Source: Gammaproteobacteria bacterium
Lineage (GTDB): Bacteria; Pseudomonadota; Gammaproteobacteria; Tenderiales; Tenderiaceae
Assembly (NCBI GenBank): GCA_021731365.1
Contig: JAKFXL010000029.1
Span: forward strand, 1 to 64,000
Length of the DNA stretch: 64,000 nucleotides
Direction: 5' to 3'
A model generated the notes under the pieces. That model worked only from the letters and a program-made list of their open reading frames with translations, did not search any database and was not told the origin of the DNA. The number at the start of each line of letters is the position of its first letter. Within the stretch, counting starts at the first letter, position 1. Of the stretch, positions 22,326 through 31,551 are shown one piece after another. Both the position numbers and the translations under genes were made by a program.

Positions 22326-24281
22326 TTGAAGATGCATAGTAACGAGTGGTATGAACAGCAGAGCAGAGTGACCCTGAAACGGATTCTGTCGCGCATCGAA
22401 AAAACACTGCCACGTGAAGTGGATAAAGGTGAGTGGGCTGGGTATATCGAACGGCTGACCACCCATTTTCCTCAGCTCTTCAGACCATTGCATCAGCTTT
22501 ATAGTGAAAATTACGATTTTTTCTACCATGTGCAGACGATTATTGAAACGGCTACCCAAGTGTGGCTGGAGCGTAGTGATGATCTTAAGGCGCTGGATGC
22601 AATTCGTGAGGCGGATCCATATTGGTATCAGTCACACCGGATGATTGGTGCAATGTGTTATGTGGATCTCTTTTGCGTCAATCTTGATGGGCTGCGTAAA
22701 CATATTCCCTATCTTAAAGAGCAGGGGATCAGTTACCTGCATCTTATGCCAATGTTTAAAACCCCCGAGGGTGATAATGATGGCGGCTATGCGGTAAGCA
22801 GTTATCGCGAGCTGAACCCCGCGATCGGCACCATGGAGGAGTTGGCCCAGCTCGGGGTGGAGCTGCGTAATCACGGCATTAGTCTCTCGCTGGATTTTAT
22901 TTTTAATCACACTGCTGATGGCCATTTATGGGCGCGGCGGGCGTTGGCTGGGGATGAAGAGTACCAGGGTTACTACCGTATGTTTCCCGACCGTAAATGG
23001 CCAGATGCCTATGAAAAGACTGCTATTCCAGTCTTTCCGGATGAACACCCCGGCTGTTTCACCTACAGCAGCAAGATCCGCAAATGGATCTGGACAACGT
23101 TTTACAACTATCAATGGGATCTTAATTACGAAAATCCTGCGGTGTTTAACGCCATGGCCGGTGAGCTGCTGTTTCTTGCCAACCAGGGGGTTGAAATCCT
23201 GCGTCTTGATGCTGTTGCCTTTTTATGGAAACGGCTGGGGACCAGTTCGCAAAATGAGCCTGAGGCCCATACATTGATTCAGGCCTTTAATGCGCTGGTG
23301 AAGATTGCCACCCCGGCGATGGCCTTTAAGTCAGAGGCTATTGTCCACCCTGATGAGGTGATTAAATATATAGGAGAGGAGGAGTGTCAGCTCTCTTATA
23401 ACCCACAGCTGATGGCGCTTTTATGGAGCACACTGGCCACCCGCGATACGGCGTTGTTGCGTCATTCGTTGCATAAACGGTTTGAGATTCCTTCGGGGTG
23501 TGCATGGATCAACTATGTACGTTGTCATGATGATATCGGCTGGGTATTTTCCGATGACGATGCGCGGGAGCTGGGGATCGACCCGCAGGGACATCGCCGC
23601 TTTCTTACCCAGTTTTATACCGGCAAGTTTGAAGGTAGTTTCTCTCGGGGCCAACCGTTTCAGGAGAGTCCAACCACAGGTGATGCTCGGGTCTCTGGTA
23701 CCACCGCTTCATTGGCAGGGCTTGAAACAGCGCTTGAAAGTTGTGATGAGTACGCTATTAAACAGGCGGTTCGCCGCATTCTGTTGCTCTACGGCGTCTG
23801 TTTTACCATCGGTGGTATTCCGCTGATCTACATGGGTGATGAGTTGGGCATGCTCAACGACTATCGTTATGAAGATGATCCTGGCAAGGCCGGGGATAGC
23901 CGTTGGTTGCACCGTATCAGTTTTGATTGGGGTGCTGCCGAACAGCGTTTTAAACGTGAAAGTTTGATGAGCGAGATCTATTCCGGGATTCTCAAACTGG
24001 TGCAGATACGACAGCAGAACTTTGCCTTCACCCGGGCTGAGACCGAACTGATTGATGCGGATAATAGACATATATTGGGTTATTTCCGTCATCATGATGA
24101 GCAGAGTGTGCTGGTATTGGCCAACTTTAGTGAATTGGAGCAGGAGATCCCCGCCAAGCGGTTACGCCTGCTTGGGTTGCGTCGCACCATTACCGACATT
24201 GTTGCTGGCCGTACGGTGATCGCAACACAAACCTTAAAGCTGGAGCCTTATCAGATGATGGTTCTGGTGGGTGTACGCTAG
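22326..24281 (+). CDS. ams: Amylosucrase (GH13)
   Basis: Transfers glucose from sucrose to an alpha-1,4-glucan, releasing fructose, without needing a nucleotide sugar. The 651 residues match the amylosucrase size and layout: helical N-domain, then a GH13 barrel with HLMPMFKTPEGDNDGGYAV, DFIFNHTADGH, the nucleophile in EILRLDAVAFLWK, the acid/base in MAFKSEAIVHPDE and the third acid in VRCHDDIGW, then a C-terminal beta domain. These agree with the Neisseria-type enzyme rather than sucrose hydrolase motifs, though a hydrolase cannot be excluded from motifs alone. Last gene of the sucrose cluster. Confidence 0.9.
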   Translation: MKMHSNEWYEQQSRVTLKRILSRIEKTLPREVDKGEWAGYIERLTTHFPQLFRPLHQLYSENYDFFYHVQTIIETATQVWLERSDDLKALDAIREADPYWYQSHRMIGAMCYVDLFCVNLDGLRKHIPYLKEQGISYLHLMPMFKTPEGDNDGGYAVSSYRELNPAIGTMEELAQLGVELRNHGISLSLDFIFNHTADGHLWARRALAGDEEYQGYYRMFPDRKWPDAYEKTAIPVFPDEHPGCFTYSSKIRKWIWTTFYNYQWDLNYENPAVFNAMAGELLFLANQGVEILRLDAVAFLWKRLGTSSQNEPEAHTLIQAFNALVKIATPAMAFKSEAIVHPDEVIKYIGEEECQLSYNPQLMALLWSTLATRDTALLRHSLHKRFEIPSGCAWINYVRCHDDIGWVFSDDDARELGIDPQGHRRFLTQFYTGKFEGSFSRGQPFQESPTTGDARVSGTTASLAGLETALESCDEYAIKQAVRRILLLYGVCFTIGGIPLIYMGDELGMLNDYRYEDDPGKAGDSRWLHRISFDWGAAEQRFKRESLMSEIYSGILKLVQIRQQNFAFTRAETELIDADNRHILGYFRHHDEQSVLVLANFSELEQEIPAKRLRLLGLRRTITDIVAGRTVIATQTLKLEPYQMMVLVGVR

Positions 24282-24330
24282 CTGCAGTGAGACTGTAACT
24301 GTTGCTCTATATTTGAATGGAGGTCCTGTG

Positions 24331-24798
24331 ATGAAGTGGTTACTTCTGTTGATTGGTATTGTTGCGATATCGATGCTCATCTGGTTTCTGTTTTTGGCCC
24401 ATCAATCCAAAAACGTACCTAAGCTTGGTCTGGTCAATGGCCAGCTTGCTGCCTGCAAGCTGAGTAGTAACTGTGTGAACAGTGCTGATGCAGCATCAGG
24501 CATTACTGCTATCTCTTTTAAAGGCACCGCTGCTGAGGGGTGGGCTGATATGCATCAGACCCTGATGGTGGTAGATGGAGCGGTGCAGCAACATACGGAT
24601 AACTATCTCTGGGCCACCTTTACTACACCGCTGTTTGGGTATGTGGATGATGTGGAGCTGTTGATGGAGCCAGATCAGCAGAGGTTCCAGATTCGTTCGG
24701 CATCGCGGGTAGGGCGCTCGGACTTTGGTGCCAATCGTGACAGAGTGGCAGCGATCAGGGGGCGCTTTTCAGAAACAGCGTCTGGCAGCGGCCGTTAG
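24331..24798 (+). CDS. DUF1499 family protein with N-terminal membrane anchor
   Basis: A 155-residue protein with one N-terminal hydrophobic helix (WLLLLIGIVAISMLIWFLFLA) and a DUF1499-like domain: a Cys pair near KLSSNCVNSADA, a central MVVDGAVQQHTDNYLWATFTT, and the closing RSASRVGRSDFGANRDRV typical of the family. The function is unknown. GGAGG lies 7 bases before the chosen ATG; the frame is open farther upstream into the amylosucrase end. It overlaps the converging receiver gene by 4 bases. Confidence 0.78.
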   Translation: MKWLLLLIGIVAISMLIWFLFLAHQSKNVPKLGLVNGQLAACKLSSNCVNSADAASGITAISFKGTAAEGWADMHQTLMVVDGAVQQHTDNYLWATFTTPLFGYVDDVELLMEPDQQRFQIRSASRVGRSDFGANRDRVAAIRGRFSETASGSGR

Positions 24799-25604
24799 GG
24801 TTGGGCGGCGCTGAGGATATTGATGATTAACTGTTTTACCTGAGCCGGTTCAAAGGGTTTGTCGCAGATGGCGGAAACACCCGCTTGTGTCACCCCGGCC
24901 AGATGGCTGTGGTTGGCTTCACTGGTGACCATAAGAATAGGAATGGAGCGTTGAGAACTCTGTTCGCGCACGTGTTTGGTGAGCGCTTTGCCATCCATCT
25001 CTGGCATATTGTAGTCGGTGATAATTAGATCAAAAAACTGCGCATCGAGAATGTCAACCGCCTCACGCCCGTTGGTGGCGAACGTTAACGCTTCAATGCC
25101 CAGATTGTTGAGAACACGACTGATATGTTTTCGAGCAGTACTGCTGTCATCAACTACAAGCACCTTAAGGTCCTCCATATTGATGTTTTCCAGCCCCCCC
25201 GTGCCTGGTTTGATTAGATCCAGCGTGGCGTAGAGTGCCCGTTTTAAGTCGGCACAATTGAAGGGTTTGGGCAAGATGGCAACCACCCCCGCTTGCCGAA
25301 TGGGCTCCAGATAGTAGTCGGACTCTTCGCTGGAGATTATCATGAAGGGGATAGCTTCAAGCAGGCTGTCTTCGCGCATGGCGCGGACCAGATCGGTGCC
25401 TGTCATGTCGGGCAGGTGCATGGCGCTGATGACAAGGTCAGGCTGAAACTGACGCATATCATTCAGTGCCTCCTGGGCGCTTTTGAAACAATCCGTATGT
25501 GTAACACCCATCTCCTCAAACTGTTTTTGGATAAAGCGCCACTGTGTCGATGAGGGTTCGACCACGGTGATGGCAAGATCAGTGATGGAGAATAGCTTGG
25601 TCAT
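24795..25604 (-). CDS. Double receiver-domain protein (one degenerate receiver)
   Basis: A 269-residue protein of two CheY-like receivers and no output domain. The second (about 145-265) is intact: KVLVVDDSS, phospho-acceptor Asp in DLIITDYNMPEMDG and a switch Lys in ICDKPF. The first (about 10-125) reads VVEPSS in place of the acidic pair and LVISAMHLPDM, with Ala at the acceptor position, so it is probably not phosphorylated. Such proteins may relay or modulate phosphorylation in chemotaxis-like or c-di-GMP systems. No kinase lies nearby. It ends within the converging DUF1499 gene. Confidence 0.85.
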   Translation of the reverse strand: MTKLFSITDLAITVVEPSSTQWRFIQKQFEEMGVTHTDCFKSAQEALNDMRQFQPDLVISAMHLPDMTGTDLVRAMREDSLLEAIPFMIISSEESDYYLEPIRQAGVVAILPKPFNCADLKRALYATLDLIKPGTGGLENINMEDLKVLVVDDSSTARKHISRVLNNLGIEALTFATNGREAVDILDAQFFDLIITDYNMPEMDGKALTKHVREQSSQRSIPILMVTSEANHSHLAGVTQAGVSAICDKPFEPAQVKQLIINILSAAQP

Positions 25605-25678
25605 AAAACCAGCGCCTTTATGGTAGTTGCTAGTTCCCTATCGGTTGTTTAACCCACAATGTTTAATCTATCCCCTTG

Positions 25679-26260
25679 TTAAATAACATTGATCCCCTCA
25701 TTTTTTAACATCTCAATCAGTTTGATGAGTGGCAGTCCGACCAGAGCATTGGGATCGTCACCTTCCAGCCGTTCAAAAAGCGCAATCCCCAGTGCCTCTG
25801 ACTTGAAGGAGCCAGCACACTGATAAGGCTGCTCCTTTTGCAGGTAGTTTTCGATCTCATCGCTGTTGAGTTGGCGGAAATGGACCGTAAAGGGAACTAC
25901 CTCCAGCTGTATATGGCCGCTACGACTGTTAAAGAGTGCCAGTGAGGTGAGAAACAGCACTGCTTGGCCGGATGCCGCGGTCAGCTGTTCGACGGCATGG
26001 GCGTGGTCACCCGGTTTGCCCACTATCTGGCCGTTAATTACCGCTACCTGGTCGGAGGCGATGACCAGTGCGGCATCATGATCATGGGCAGCGGCAAGGG
26101 CCTTCTCCTTGGCCAGTCGTATGACCAGTGATTCAGGCGATTCGCCGATGATGAGGGTCTCGTCGATATTGGGGGAGATGCAGCTGAAAACCAGCCCCAG
26201 TTTGGTTAATAGTTCGCGCCGGTAAATGGAGGACGAGGCAAGAATAAGTGGCTGATTCAT
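25679..26260 (-). CDS. maf: Maf/YceF-type nucleotide pyrophosphatase
   Basis: A 193-residue Maf-superfamily enzyme that hydrolyses non-canonical nucleoside triphosphates (7-methyl-GTP for the YceF branch). It begins LILASSSIYRRELLTKLG, contains the catalytic-aspartate region VIASDQVAVINGQIVGKPG, and YQCAGSFKSEALGIALFERLEGDDPNALVGLPL, which is of YceF type. The ATG directly follows the stop of the carboxylase gene upstream with no gap, implying an operon. In E. coli yceF lies directly beside yceD; here two carboxylase genes lie between them. Confidence 0.92.
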   Translation of the reverse strand: MNQPLILASSSIYRRELLTKLGLVFSCISPNIDETLIIGESPESLVIRLAKEKALAAAHDHDAALVIASDQVAVINGQIVGKPGDHAHAVEQLTAASGQAVLFLTSLALFNSRSGHIQLEVVPFTVHFRQLNSDEIENYLQKEQPYQCAGSFKSEALGIALFERLEGDDPNALVGLPLIKLIEMLKNEGINVI

Positions 26261-28090
26261 CTATTCGATTTCGATTAATGTTTCGTCGGGGTTAACAGTA
26301 TCCCCCTTCTTGATGTGAACGGCTTTGATGGTGCCGGAGATAGGTGCCTGTATCTCGGTCTCCATCTTCATCGCCTCCGTCACCAGCAGCGAGGCCCCCT
26401 CCTTGACGATATCGCCCTCCTTGACCAACACGTCAACAATGGTACCGGGCATAGAGGTTGTGACATCCCCCGGCCCTTTGGCCAAGGGGCGTTTGCTACC
26501 CTTGGTTTTGGAGGGGAGTCTGTCGCCCCCACCCCCACTATCACCAATGCCAATCTCCTCAAGTGTCTCCACCAGGATCTCCTCAGGTACACCGTCCACC
26601 GAGACAAAAAACGGGCGGCTGTTATCCCCCTTATGGCCGGTACCAATGACCTTGATGTGGTAGCTCTCGCCATGCATGGTGACGTTAAATTCGACAGGGG
26701 TAGCAACGGGGCATTCGTTGTTGGCAGTGATGTTTTCCAGTGATTCAGGCACCAGGGTGCCAGCGGCGCGCTCTTCAAGAAAGGTGCGGCCGACGTCAGG
26801 GAACATGGCGTAGGTGAGCACATCCTCTTCACTCTGGGCGAGTGTGCCAATTTCGTCACGCAGCCGTCCCATCTCGGCATTGAGCAGGTCGGCAGGGCGA
26901 CAGCTGATCACATCCTCATTGCCAATCGCCTGCTGGCGTACAGTTTCGTTCACCGCGCCAGGGGCCTGGCCATAACGCCCCTGCAGGTAGAGCTTTACCT
27001 CATTGCTGATATTTTTGTATCGGCTGCCGGTCATCACGTTCAGCACCGCCTGGGTACCGACGATCTGTGAGGTAGGGGTCACCAGAGGGGGGAACCCCAG
27101 ATCCTCACGGACCCGGGGTATTTCCGCCATCACCTCGGTCATGCGGTTCAGTGCACCTTGCTCTTTGAGCTGGTTGGCAAGGTTGGAGATCATGCCGCCA
27201 GGGATCTGGTTGACCTGGACGCGGGTATCAATGCCGGTGAACTCGCTTTCGAAACGGGCATACTTCTTACGCACACCATAAAAGTAGAGTCCAATCTCCT
27301 GTAGCAGAGATAGATCAAGCCCGGTGTCATAGGCCGTATCCTTAAATGCTGCCACCATGCTCTCGGTGGCGGGGTGGCTGGTACCCCCGGCAAAGGTGGA
27401 GATGGCGGTATCAATATGCAGACACCCCTGTTCAACCGCCTTGAGCTGGCACATCGAGGCGAGTCCTGCTGTGGCGTGGCAGTGCAGGTGGATAGGGATG
27501 GTGATTGATTGCTGCAGCGCGGCCACCAGCTCAGCGGTGACCATGGGGGTCAGTAGCCCCGCCATATCCTTGATGGCAATGCTGTCGCAGCCCAGCGCCT
27601 GCATCTCTTTGGCCATGGTCACAAATTGGGCAATGTTATGTACCGGGCTGGTGGTGTAACAGAGGGTCCCCTGGGCGTGTTTCTTGGCTGTCTTGACCGC
27701 CTCAATAGCCACCTTCAGGTTGCGGACATCATTCAGGGCATCAAAGATGCGGAAGACATCAATACCGTTGTGGGCGGCCTGCTGCACAAAGGCGCGGACC
27801 ACATCATCAGAGTAGTGGCGGTACCCCAGCAGGTTCTGTCCCCGCAGCAGCATCTGCAGGCGGGTATTGGGTAGTGCCTGGCGTAGCTGACGCAGCCGCT
27901 CCCAGGGATCCTCCTTAAGAAAACGGATACAGGCGTCAAAGGTGGCACCCCCCCAGACCTCCAGCGACCAGTAACCCACTTTGTCCAGCTTGCTGCAGAT
28001 GGGCAGCATATCTTCAGTGCGCATACGTGTGGCGATCAACGACTGATGTGCGTCGCGCAGGATGGTATCGGTTATCTCTACTTTAGCCAT
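26261..28090 (-). CDS. pycB: Biotin-dependent carboxyltransferase, probable pyruvate carboxylase subunit B
   Basis: A 609-residue protein: a carboxyltransferase TIM barrel (TDTILRDAHQSLIATRMR, the AIKDMAG lysine, metal-binding HLHCHATAG), a conserved PYC/OADA middle domain, a Gly/Pro/Lys-rich linker and a biotinyl domain with EAMKMET, whose Lys lies 35 residues from the C-terminus. It transfers CO2 from biotin to pyruvate, or the reverse in sodium-pumping oxaloacetate decarboxylase. No OadB or OadG genes are adjacent, and a biotin carboxylase gene lies upstream, which favours anaplerotic pyruvate carboxylase. The chosen ATG starts at MAKVEITDTILRDAHQS; TTG and ATG codons farther up are possible. 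Confidence 0.88.
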   Translation of the reverse strand: MAKVEITDTILRDAHQSLIATRMRTEDMLPICSKLDKVGYWSLEVWGGATFDACIRFLKEDPWERLRQLRQALPNTRLQMLLRGQNLLGYRHYSDDVVRAFVQQAAHNGIDVFRIFDALNDVRNLKVAIEAVKTAKKHAQGTLCYTTSPVHNIAQFVTMAKEMQALGCDSIAIKDMAGLLTPMVTAELVAALQQSITIPIHLHCHATAGLASMCQLKAVEQGCLHIDTAISTFAGGTSHPATESMVAAFKDTAYDTGLDLSLLQEIGLYFYGVRKKYARFESEFTGIDTRVQVNQIPGGMISNLANQLKEQGALNRMTEVMAEIPRVREDLGFPPLVTPTSQIVGTQAVLNVMTGSRYKNISNEVKLYLQGRYGQAPGAVNETVRQQAIGNEDVISCRPADLLNAEMGRLRDEIGTLAQSEEDVLTYAMFPDVGRTFLEERAAGTLVPESLENITANNECPVATPVEFNVTMHGESYHIKVIGTGHKGDNSRPFFVSVDGVPEEILVETLEEIGIGDSGGGGDRLPSKTKGSKRPLAKGPGDVTTSMPGTIVDVLVKEGDIVKEGASLLVTEAMKMETEIQAPISGTIKAVHIKKGDTVNPDETLIEIE

Positions 28091-28125
28091 ATCAACTCTA
28101 TTCATTAATGGTGATGGTGTTTCTA

Positions 28126-29544
28126 TCAACGTCCCAGGTGGGCGGCAATGGCCACGCCAATGGCGGCGGCCAGCTCACGTGGCGGACGTCTTACCGAATA
28201 ATTGACCAGTTCTGGATGTTTTTCCACAAAACTGGTGTCAAAACTGCCGCTCTGAAACTCTGGAGATTTCAAAATCTCCAGATAATAAGGGATAGTGGTC
28301 TTGATGCCATAGACCCCCATATCATTCAGGGCGCGTGTAGAACGGTCCAGCACCTCGTCCCAGGTCAGTGCCCATACAGTCAGCTTGGCGCAGAGTGAGT
28401 CGTAGTGGGGCGGGATCACATAACCGGTATAGATGGCAGCATCGGTACGCACGCCAGGGCCACCGGGGGCCAGATAGCGGGTGATGCGGCCAAAGCTCGG
28501 CAAGAAGCCATTTTTTGGGTCTTCGGCGTTGATGCGGAACTCCATGGCGTAACCGCGGCGCTGCACATCCTCCTGCTGGTAACGCAGCTTTAACCCCGCC
28601 GCGATGCGGATCTGCTCCTGGACGATGTCGATCCCGGTAATGGTTTCAGAGATGGGGTGCTCCACCTGCAAACGGGTATTCATCTCCATAAAGAAGAAGT
28701 TGTTCTCCTGATCGAGTAGGAACTCCACCGTCCCCGCGTTTTCATAGCCCACCGCCCGGGCCGCAGTCACCGCCAGATCGCCGATATATTTACGCTGTTC
28801 ATCGTTGAGCTGCGGCGAGGGGGCAATCTCAATCAGCTTCTGGTGGCGGCGCTGGATCGAGCAGTCGCGCTCAAAGAGGTGGATCACATTACCGTGGCTG
28901 TCGGCGAGGATCTGGACCTCAATATGGCGCGGATTGACCACGCACTTTTCGATGAATAGGTCAGACTTGCCAAAGGCCTTGGTCGCCTCAGAGATGACAC
29001 GGTCATAATTATGACGCAGATCCTCTTCACTTTCGCAGCGGCGGATACCGCGCCCACCACCACCTGCAGTGGCCTTGAGCATCACGGGGTAACCAATTCG
29101 GCTGGCGATATCGACACCCTCCTCAAGGGATTCCACATTGCCATTACTACCGGGGGTGACCGGAATGCCGGCCTTGATCATTGCGTGGCGGGCCTCAATT
29201 TTATCCCCCATGCTGTGGATAACTTCAGCACTGGGGCCGATAAAACGGACGCCGCGACGACGACAGATATCGGCCAGTTGAGGGTTTTCGGAGAGAAACC
29301 CGTATCCCGGATGCAGGGCATCACATCCCGCAGCAACAGCCAGATTGACAATGCGGTGGGCGTTTAGATAGCCCGCAACGGAGTCTGGTCCAAGGTTATA
29401 GGCCTCGTCAGCTTTTTTAACGTGCAGAGAGTGGCGGTCGGCATCCGTATATATTGCCACCGATTTTATGCCCATCTCGGCGCAGGCGCGCGCAATACGG
29501 ACAGCAATTTCACCTCGATTAGCAATCAGAATTTTTTTTATCAT
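28126..29544 (-). CDS. pycA: Biotin carboxylase subunit, probable pyruvate carboxylase subunit A
   Basis: ATP- and bicarbonate-dependent carboxylation of biotin. The 472 residues begin MIKKILIANRGEIAVRIARA, with the ATP-grasp glycine loop KATAGGGGRGIR, HIEVQILADSHGNVIHL, ERDCSIQRRHQK and the metal/ATP motif EMNTRLQVEHP, and end in a biotin-carboxylase C-terminal domain. It resembles AccC, but AccC is normally paired with accB; here its partner is the adjacent carboxyltransferase. The gap to the next gene is about 35 bases, so the two should be co-transcribed with maf. Confidence 0.88.
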   Translation of the reverse strand: MIKKILIANRGEIAVRIARACAEMGIKSVAIYTDADRHSLHVKKADEAYNLGPDSVAGYLNAHRIVNLAVAAGCDALHPGYGFLSENPQLADICRRRGVRFIGPSAEVIHSMGDKIEARHAMIKAGIPVTPGSNGNVESLEEGVDIASRIGYPVMLKATAGGGGRGIRRCESEEDLRHNYDRVISEATKAFGKSDLFIEKCVVNPRHIEVQILADSHGNVIHLFERDCSIQRRHQKLIEIAPSPQLNDEQRKYIGDLAVTAARAVGYENAGTVEFLLDQENNFFFMEMNTRLQVEHPISETITGIDIVQEQIRIAAGLKLRYQQEDVQRRGYAMEFRINAEDPKNGFLPSFGRITRYLAPGGPGVRTDAAIYTGYVIPPHYDSLCAKLTVWALTWDEVLDRSTRALNDMGVYGIKTTIPYYLEILKSPEFQSGSFDTSFVEKHPELVNYSVRRPPRELAAAIGVAIAAHLGR

Positions 29545-29770
29545 ATTGATTCTATTAATAGAGTTATCAGGTTGCCAAGTCCACCATTATATAGCTCGGC
29601 AGAGCTACGCACCGTTTCAAGGCGACTACCCACCAGACCATATAAAAGCAATGTAATATCAGGGTTCTACGAGAATCACCCCGTGAAGTCAAGTTTCTGC
29701 ACGGATAACAGGGTGAAAAATAACAAATTTCTTTGACAGACAGAGTGCGTGGCTTTATCATTCCGCGCCT
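29545..29770. other. Divergent control region pycA-yceD
   Basis: A 226-base gap between divergent operons. The right end carries the yceD promoter. TAGCTC-GGCA-GAGCTA (29592-29607) can form a small hairpin in the pycA leader, of unknown meaning. I see no gene. Confidence 0.5.
29733..29761 (+). promoter_or_regulatory. Strong sigma-70 promoter of the yceD-rpmF-plsX-fab operon
   Basis: A perfect -35 TTGACA, 17-base spacer and -10 TATCAT (five of six). The predicted start, about 29768, is only three bases before the yceD ATG, which has no Shine-Dalgarno sequence, so the message would be nearly leaderless. Confidence 0.8.
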
Positions 29771-30301
29771 ATGTCACCCCAGCGATTACCCGAGCAGATT
29801 GTACCTTTCAAGTTGGCACGGCAGCGTAGATTGCTGCAAGGCGTGCTGAAGCTTGATACTATGGCCCGCTTGTCGGGCTTGCTGGCTGACAAAAATGGTG
29901 ATGTAGATGTCAACTTGCAGTTTGATATTGATGCACAGGGTATCAGCTACATGTCTGGTCACCTTAAAACCCAGGTCAGCCTGGTCTGCCAGCGCTGCAT
30001 GGAGCCGGTGGTTGTGTCACTGGAGAGTGAAGTTGCAGTGGGTTTTGTGACCAGTGAAGAACGTGTGCTTGCCATGCCTGATGTATATGAGCCCTATCTC
30101 TTGATGGACGAATCGGTCGTTCTCAGTGAGTTAATTGAGGATGAGCTGATTATGGCCATTCCGATCGTGGCGGCCCATCCACAGCAGTCCTGTCAGCCCT
30201 GGTTCGAGAAACAACAAGAGGCACTCTCTGACGTCGAAGAGAAGATGCCAGCAAAGAAAAACCCATTTGCAGTTTTGGCGTCCCTGAAACGGGACAGTTA
30301 G
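29771..30301 (+). CDS. yceD: YceD/DUF177 family protein
   Basis: A 176-residue protein with VSLVCQRCMEPVVVSLES in the middle, MPDVYEPYLLMDESVVLSELIEDELIMAIPIVAAH, and the family-typical C-terminus KKNPFAVLASLKRDS. YceD homologues are linked to 23S rRNA or ribosome metabolism and always lie next to rpmF. The CxxC-like pair is reduced to CQRC here. The start follows the promoter closely. Confidence 0.93.
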   Translation: MSPQRLPEQIVPFKLARQRRLLQGVLKLDTMARLSGLLADKNGDVDVNLQFDIDAQGISYMSGHLKTQVSLVCQRCMEPVVVSLESEVAVGFVTSEERVLAMPDVYEPYLLMDESVVLSELIEDELIMAIPIVAAHPQQSCQPWFEKQQEALSDVEEKMPAKKNPFAVLASLKRDS

Positions 30302-30346
30302 CAACAACGAATTGAAGTTTGCGTTAAATATTAGGAGTTTATTGCC

Positions 30347-30523
30347 ATGGCCGTACAACAGAACAAAAAGAGCACTTCCAGACGTGGTATGCGTCGTTCA
30401 CATGACGCTTTGACCGCTGGAGCGCTCTCCGTTGACTCAACCACAGGTGAAACCCACCTTCGTCATCACATCACTCCAGACGGTTTTTATCGTGGCCGTA
30501 AGGTGATTGCTGACAAGGAATAG
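30347..30523 (+). CDS. rpmF: Ribosomal protein L32
   Basis: A 58-residue basic protein beginning [20 protein letters not shown] and ending [14 protein letters not shown], as typical bacterial L32 of the cysteine-free type, lacking the zinc-binding CxxC pairs. AGGAG stands about 9 bases before the ATG. It lies between yceD and plsX in the standard order. Confidence 0.97.
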   Translation: MAVQQNKKSTSRRGMRRSHDALTAGALSVDSTTGETHLRHHITPDGFYRGRKVIADKE

Positions 30524-30528
30524 TCAAC

Positions 30529-31548
30529 TTGAGCCAAACTATCGCTCTGGACGCGATGGGTGGTGATCATGGCCCGTCAGTGGTTGTGCCCGCCGCCCTG
30601 AGCGTTATTAAAGAGCGCCCCACGCTCAAATTGATTTTAGTGGGTGACTACGACGTCCTGGTGGCTGAGCTGCGTAAGCACGGCGCCGATGTTGGCCCCA
30701 ATATCCTTATTCATCATGCCTCGCAGCGGGTGGAGATGGATGAGCTTCCCTCTGTGGCCCTGCGTACCAAAAAAGATTCATCCATGCGGGTGGCGATCAA
30801 TTTGGTGCAGGATGGCACAGCAGACGCCTGTGTCAGTGCCGGTAATACCGGTGCCTTGATGGCAACGGCCCGTTTTGTACTGAAAACGTTGCCGGGTATC
30901 GACCGTCCGGCCATTATTTCCACCTTACCCACCATGAAAGGGCACACCCGTGTGCTCGATCTGGGTGCCAATGTCGATTCCAGCGCCGATGTGCTGCTGC
31001 AGTTTGCAGTGATGGGGTCAGTATTGACCCAGGCGGTTGATAATATAGCCATGCCTACGGTGGGCTTGCTGAACATTGGCGAAGAGGAGATGAAGGGCAA
31101 CGAGCGGGTTAAAGAGGCGTCCCGCCTGTTGGCTGCCAGCCCCATTAATTATGTGGGTTATGTCGAGGGTGATGATATCTTCAAAGGCACTGTAGACGTG
31201 GTGGTGTGTGATGGTTTTGTGGGAAATGTCGCCTTAAAAACGACCGAAGGTGTGGCAAAAATGATTGCCCACTTTATGCGCGAAGCCTTTTCAAAAAACA
31301 TATTCACCAAGTGTGTCGCGTTGATTGCATCGCCAATATTAACAGTGATCAAAAACAGGATTGACCCACGCCGTTACAATGGTGCCAGTTTTGTCGGTCT
31401 TAATGGCATTGTGATCAAAAGCCATGGTAGTGCTGATATTTTTGCCTTTGCCAACGCCATTAACGAGGCGGTACACGAGGTTAACAAAGCGGTGCCGGAT
31501 AAAATCAGTCAGCAGCTGGAGCGGCTGCTGATCAAACAGGCAGGATAA
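30529..31548 (+). CDS. plsX: Phosphate acyltransferase PlsX
   Basis: Converts acyl-ACP to acyl-phosphate for phospholipid synthesis. The 339 residues begin [23 protein letters not shown] and contain [44 protein letters not shown] and [18 protein letters not shown]. The start is TTG, five bases after rpmF, with AAGGAA about 10 bases upstream. Confidence 0.96.
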   Translation: MSQTIALDAMGGDHGPSVVVPAALSVIKERPTLKLILVGDYDVLVAELRKHGADVGPNILIHHASQRVEMDELPSVALRTKKDSSMRVAINLVQDGTADACVSAGNTGALMATARFVLKTLPGIDRPAIISTLPTMKGHTRVLDLGANVDSSADVLLQFAVMGSVLTQAVDNIAMPTVGLLNIGEEEMKGNERVKEASRLLAASPINYVGYVEGDDIFKGTVDVVVCDGFVGNVALKTTEGVAKMIAHFMREAFSKNIFTKCVALIASPILTVIKNRIDPRRYNGASFVGLNGIVIKSHGSADIFAFANAINEAVHEVNKAVPDKISQQLERLLIKQAG

Positions 31549-31551
31549 GCA

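Noticed and set aside
26261-29544. Sodium-pumping oxaloacetate decarboxylase
   Set aside because: The alpha-like subunit is present but neither OadB nor OadG is adjacent, and a biotin carboxylase gene is, which the pump does not need.
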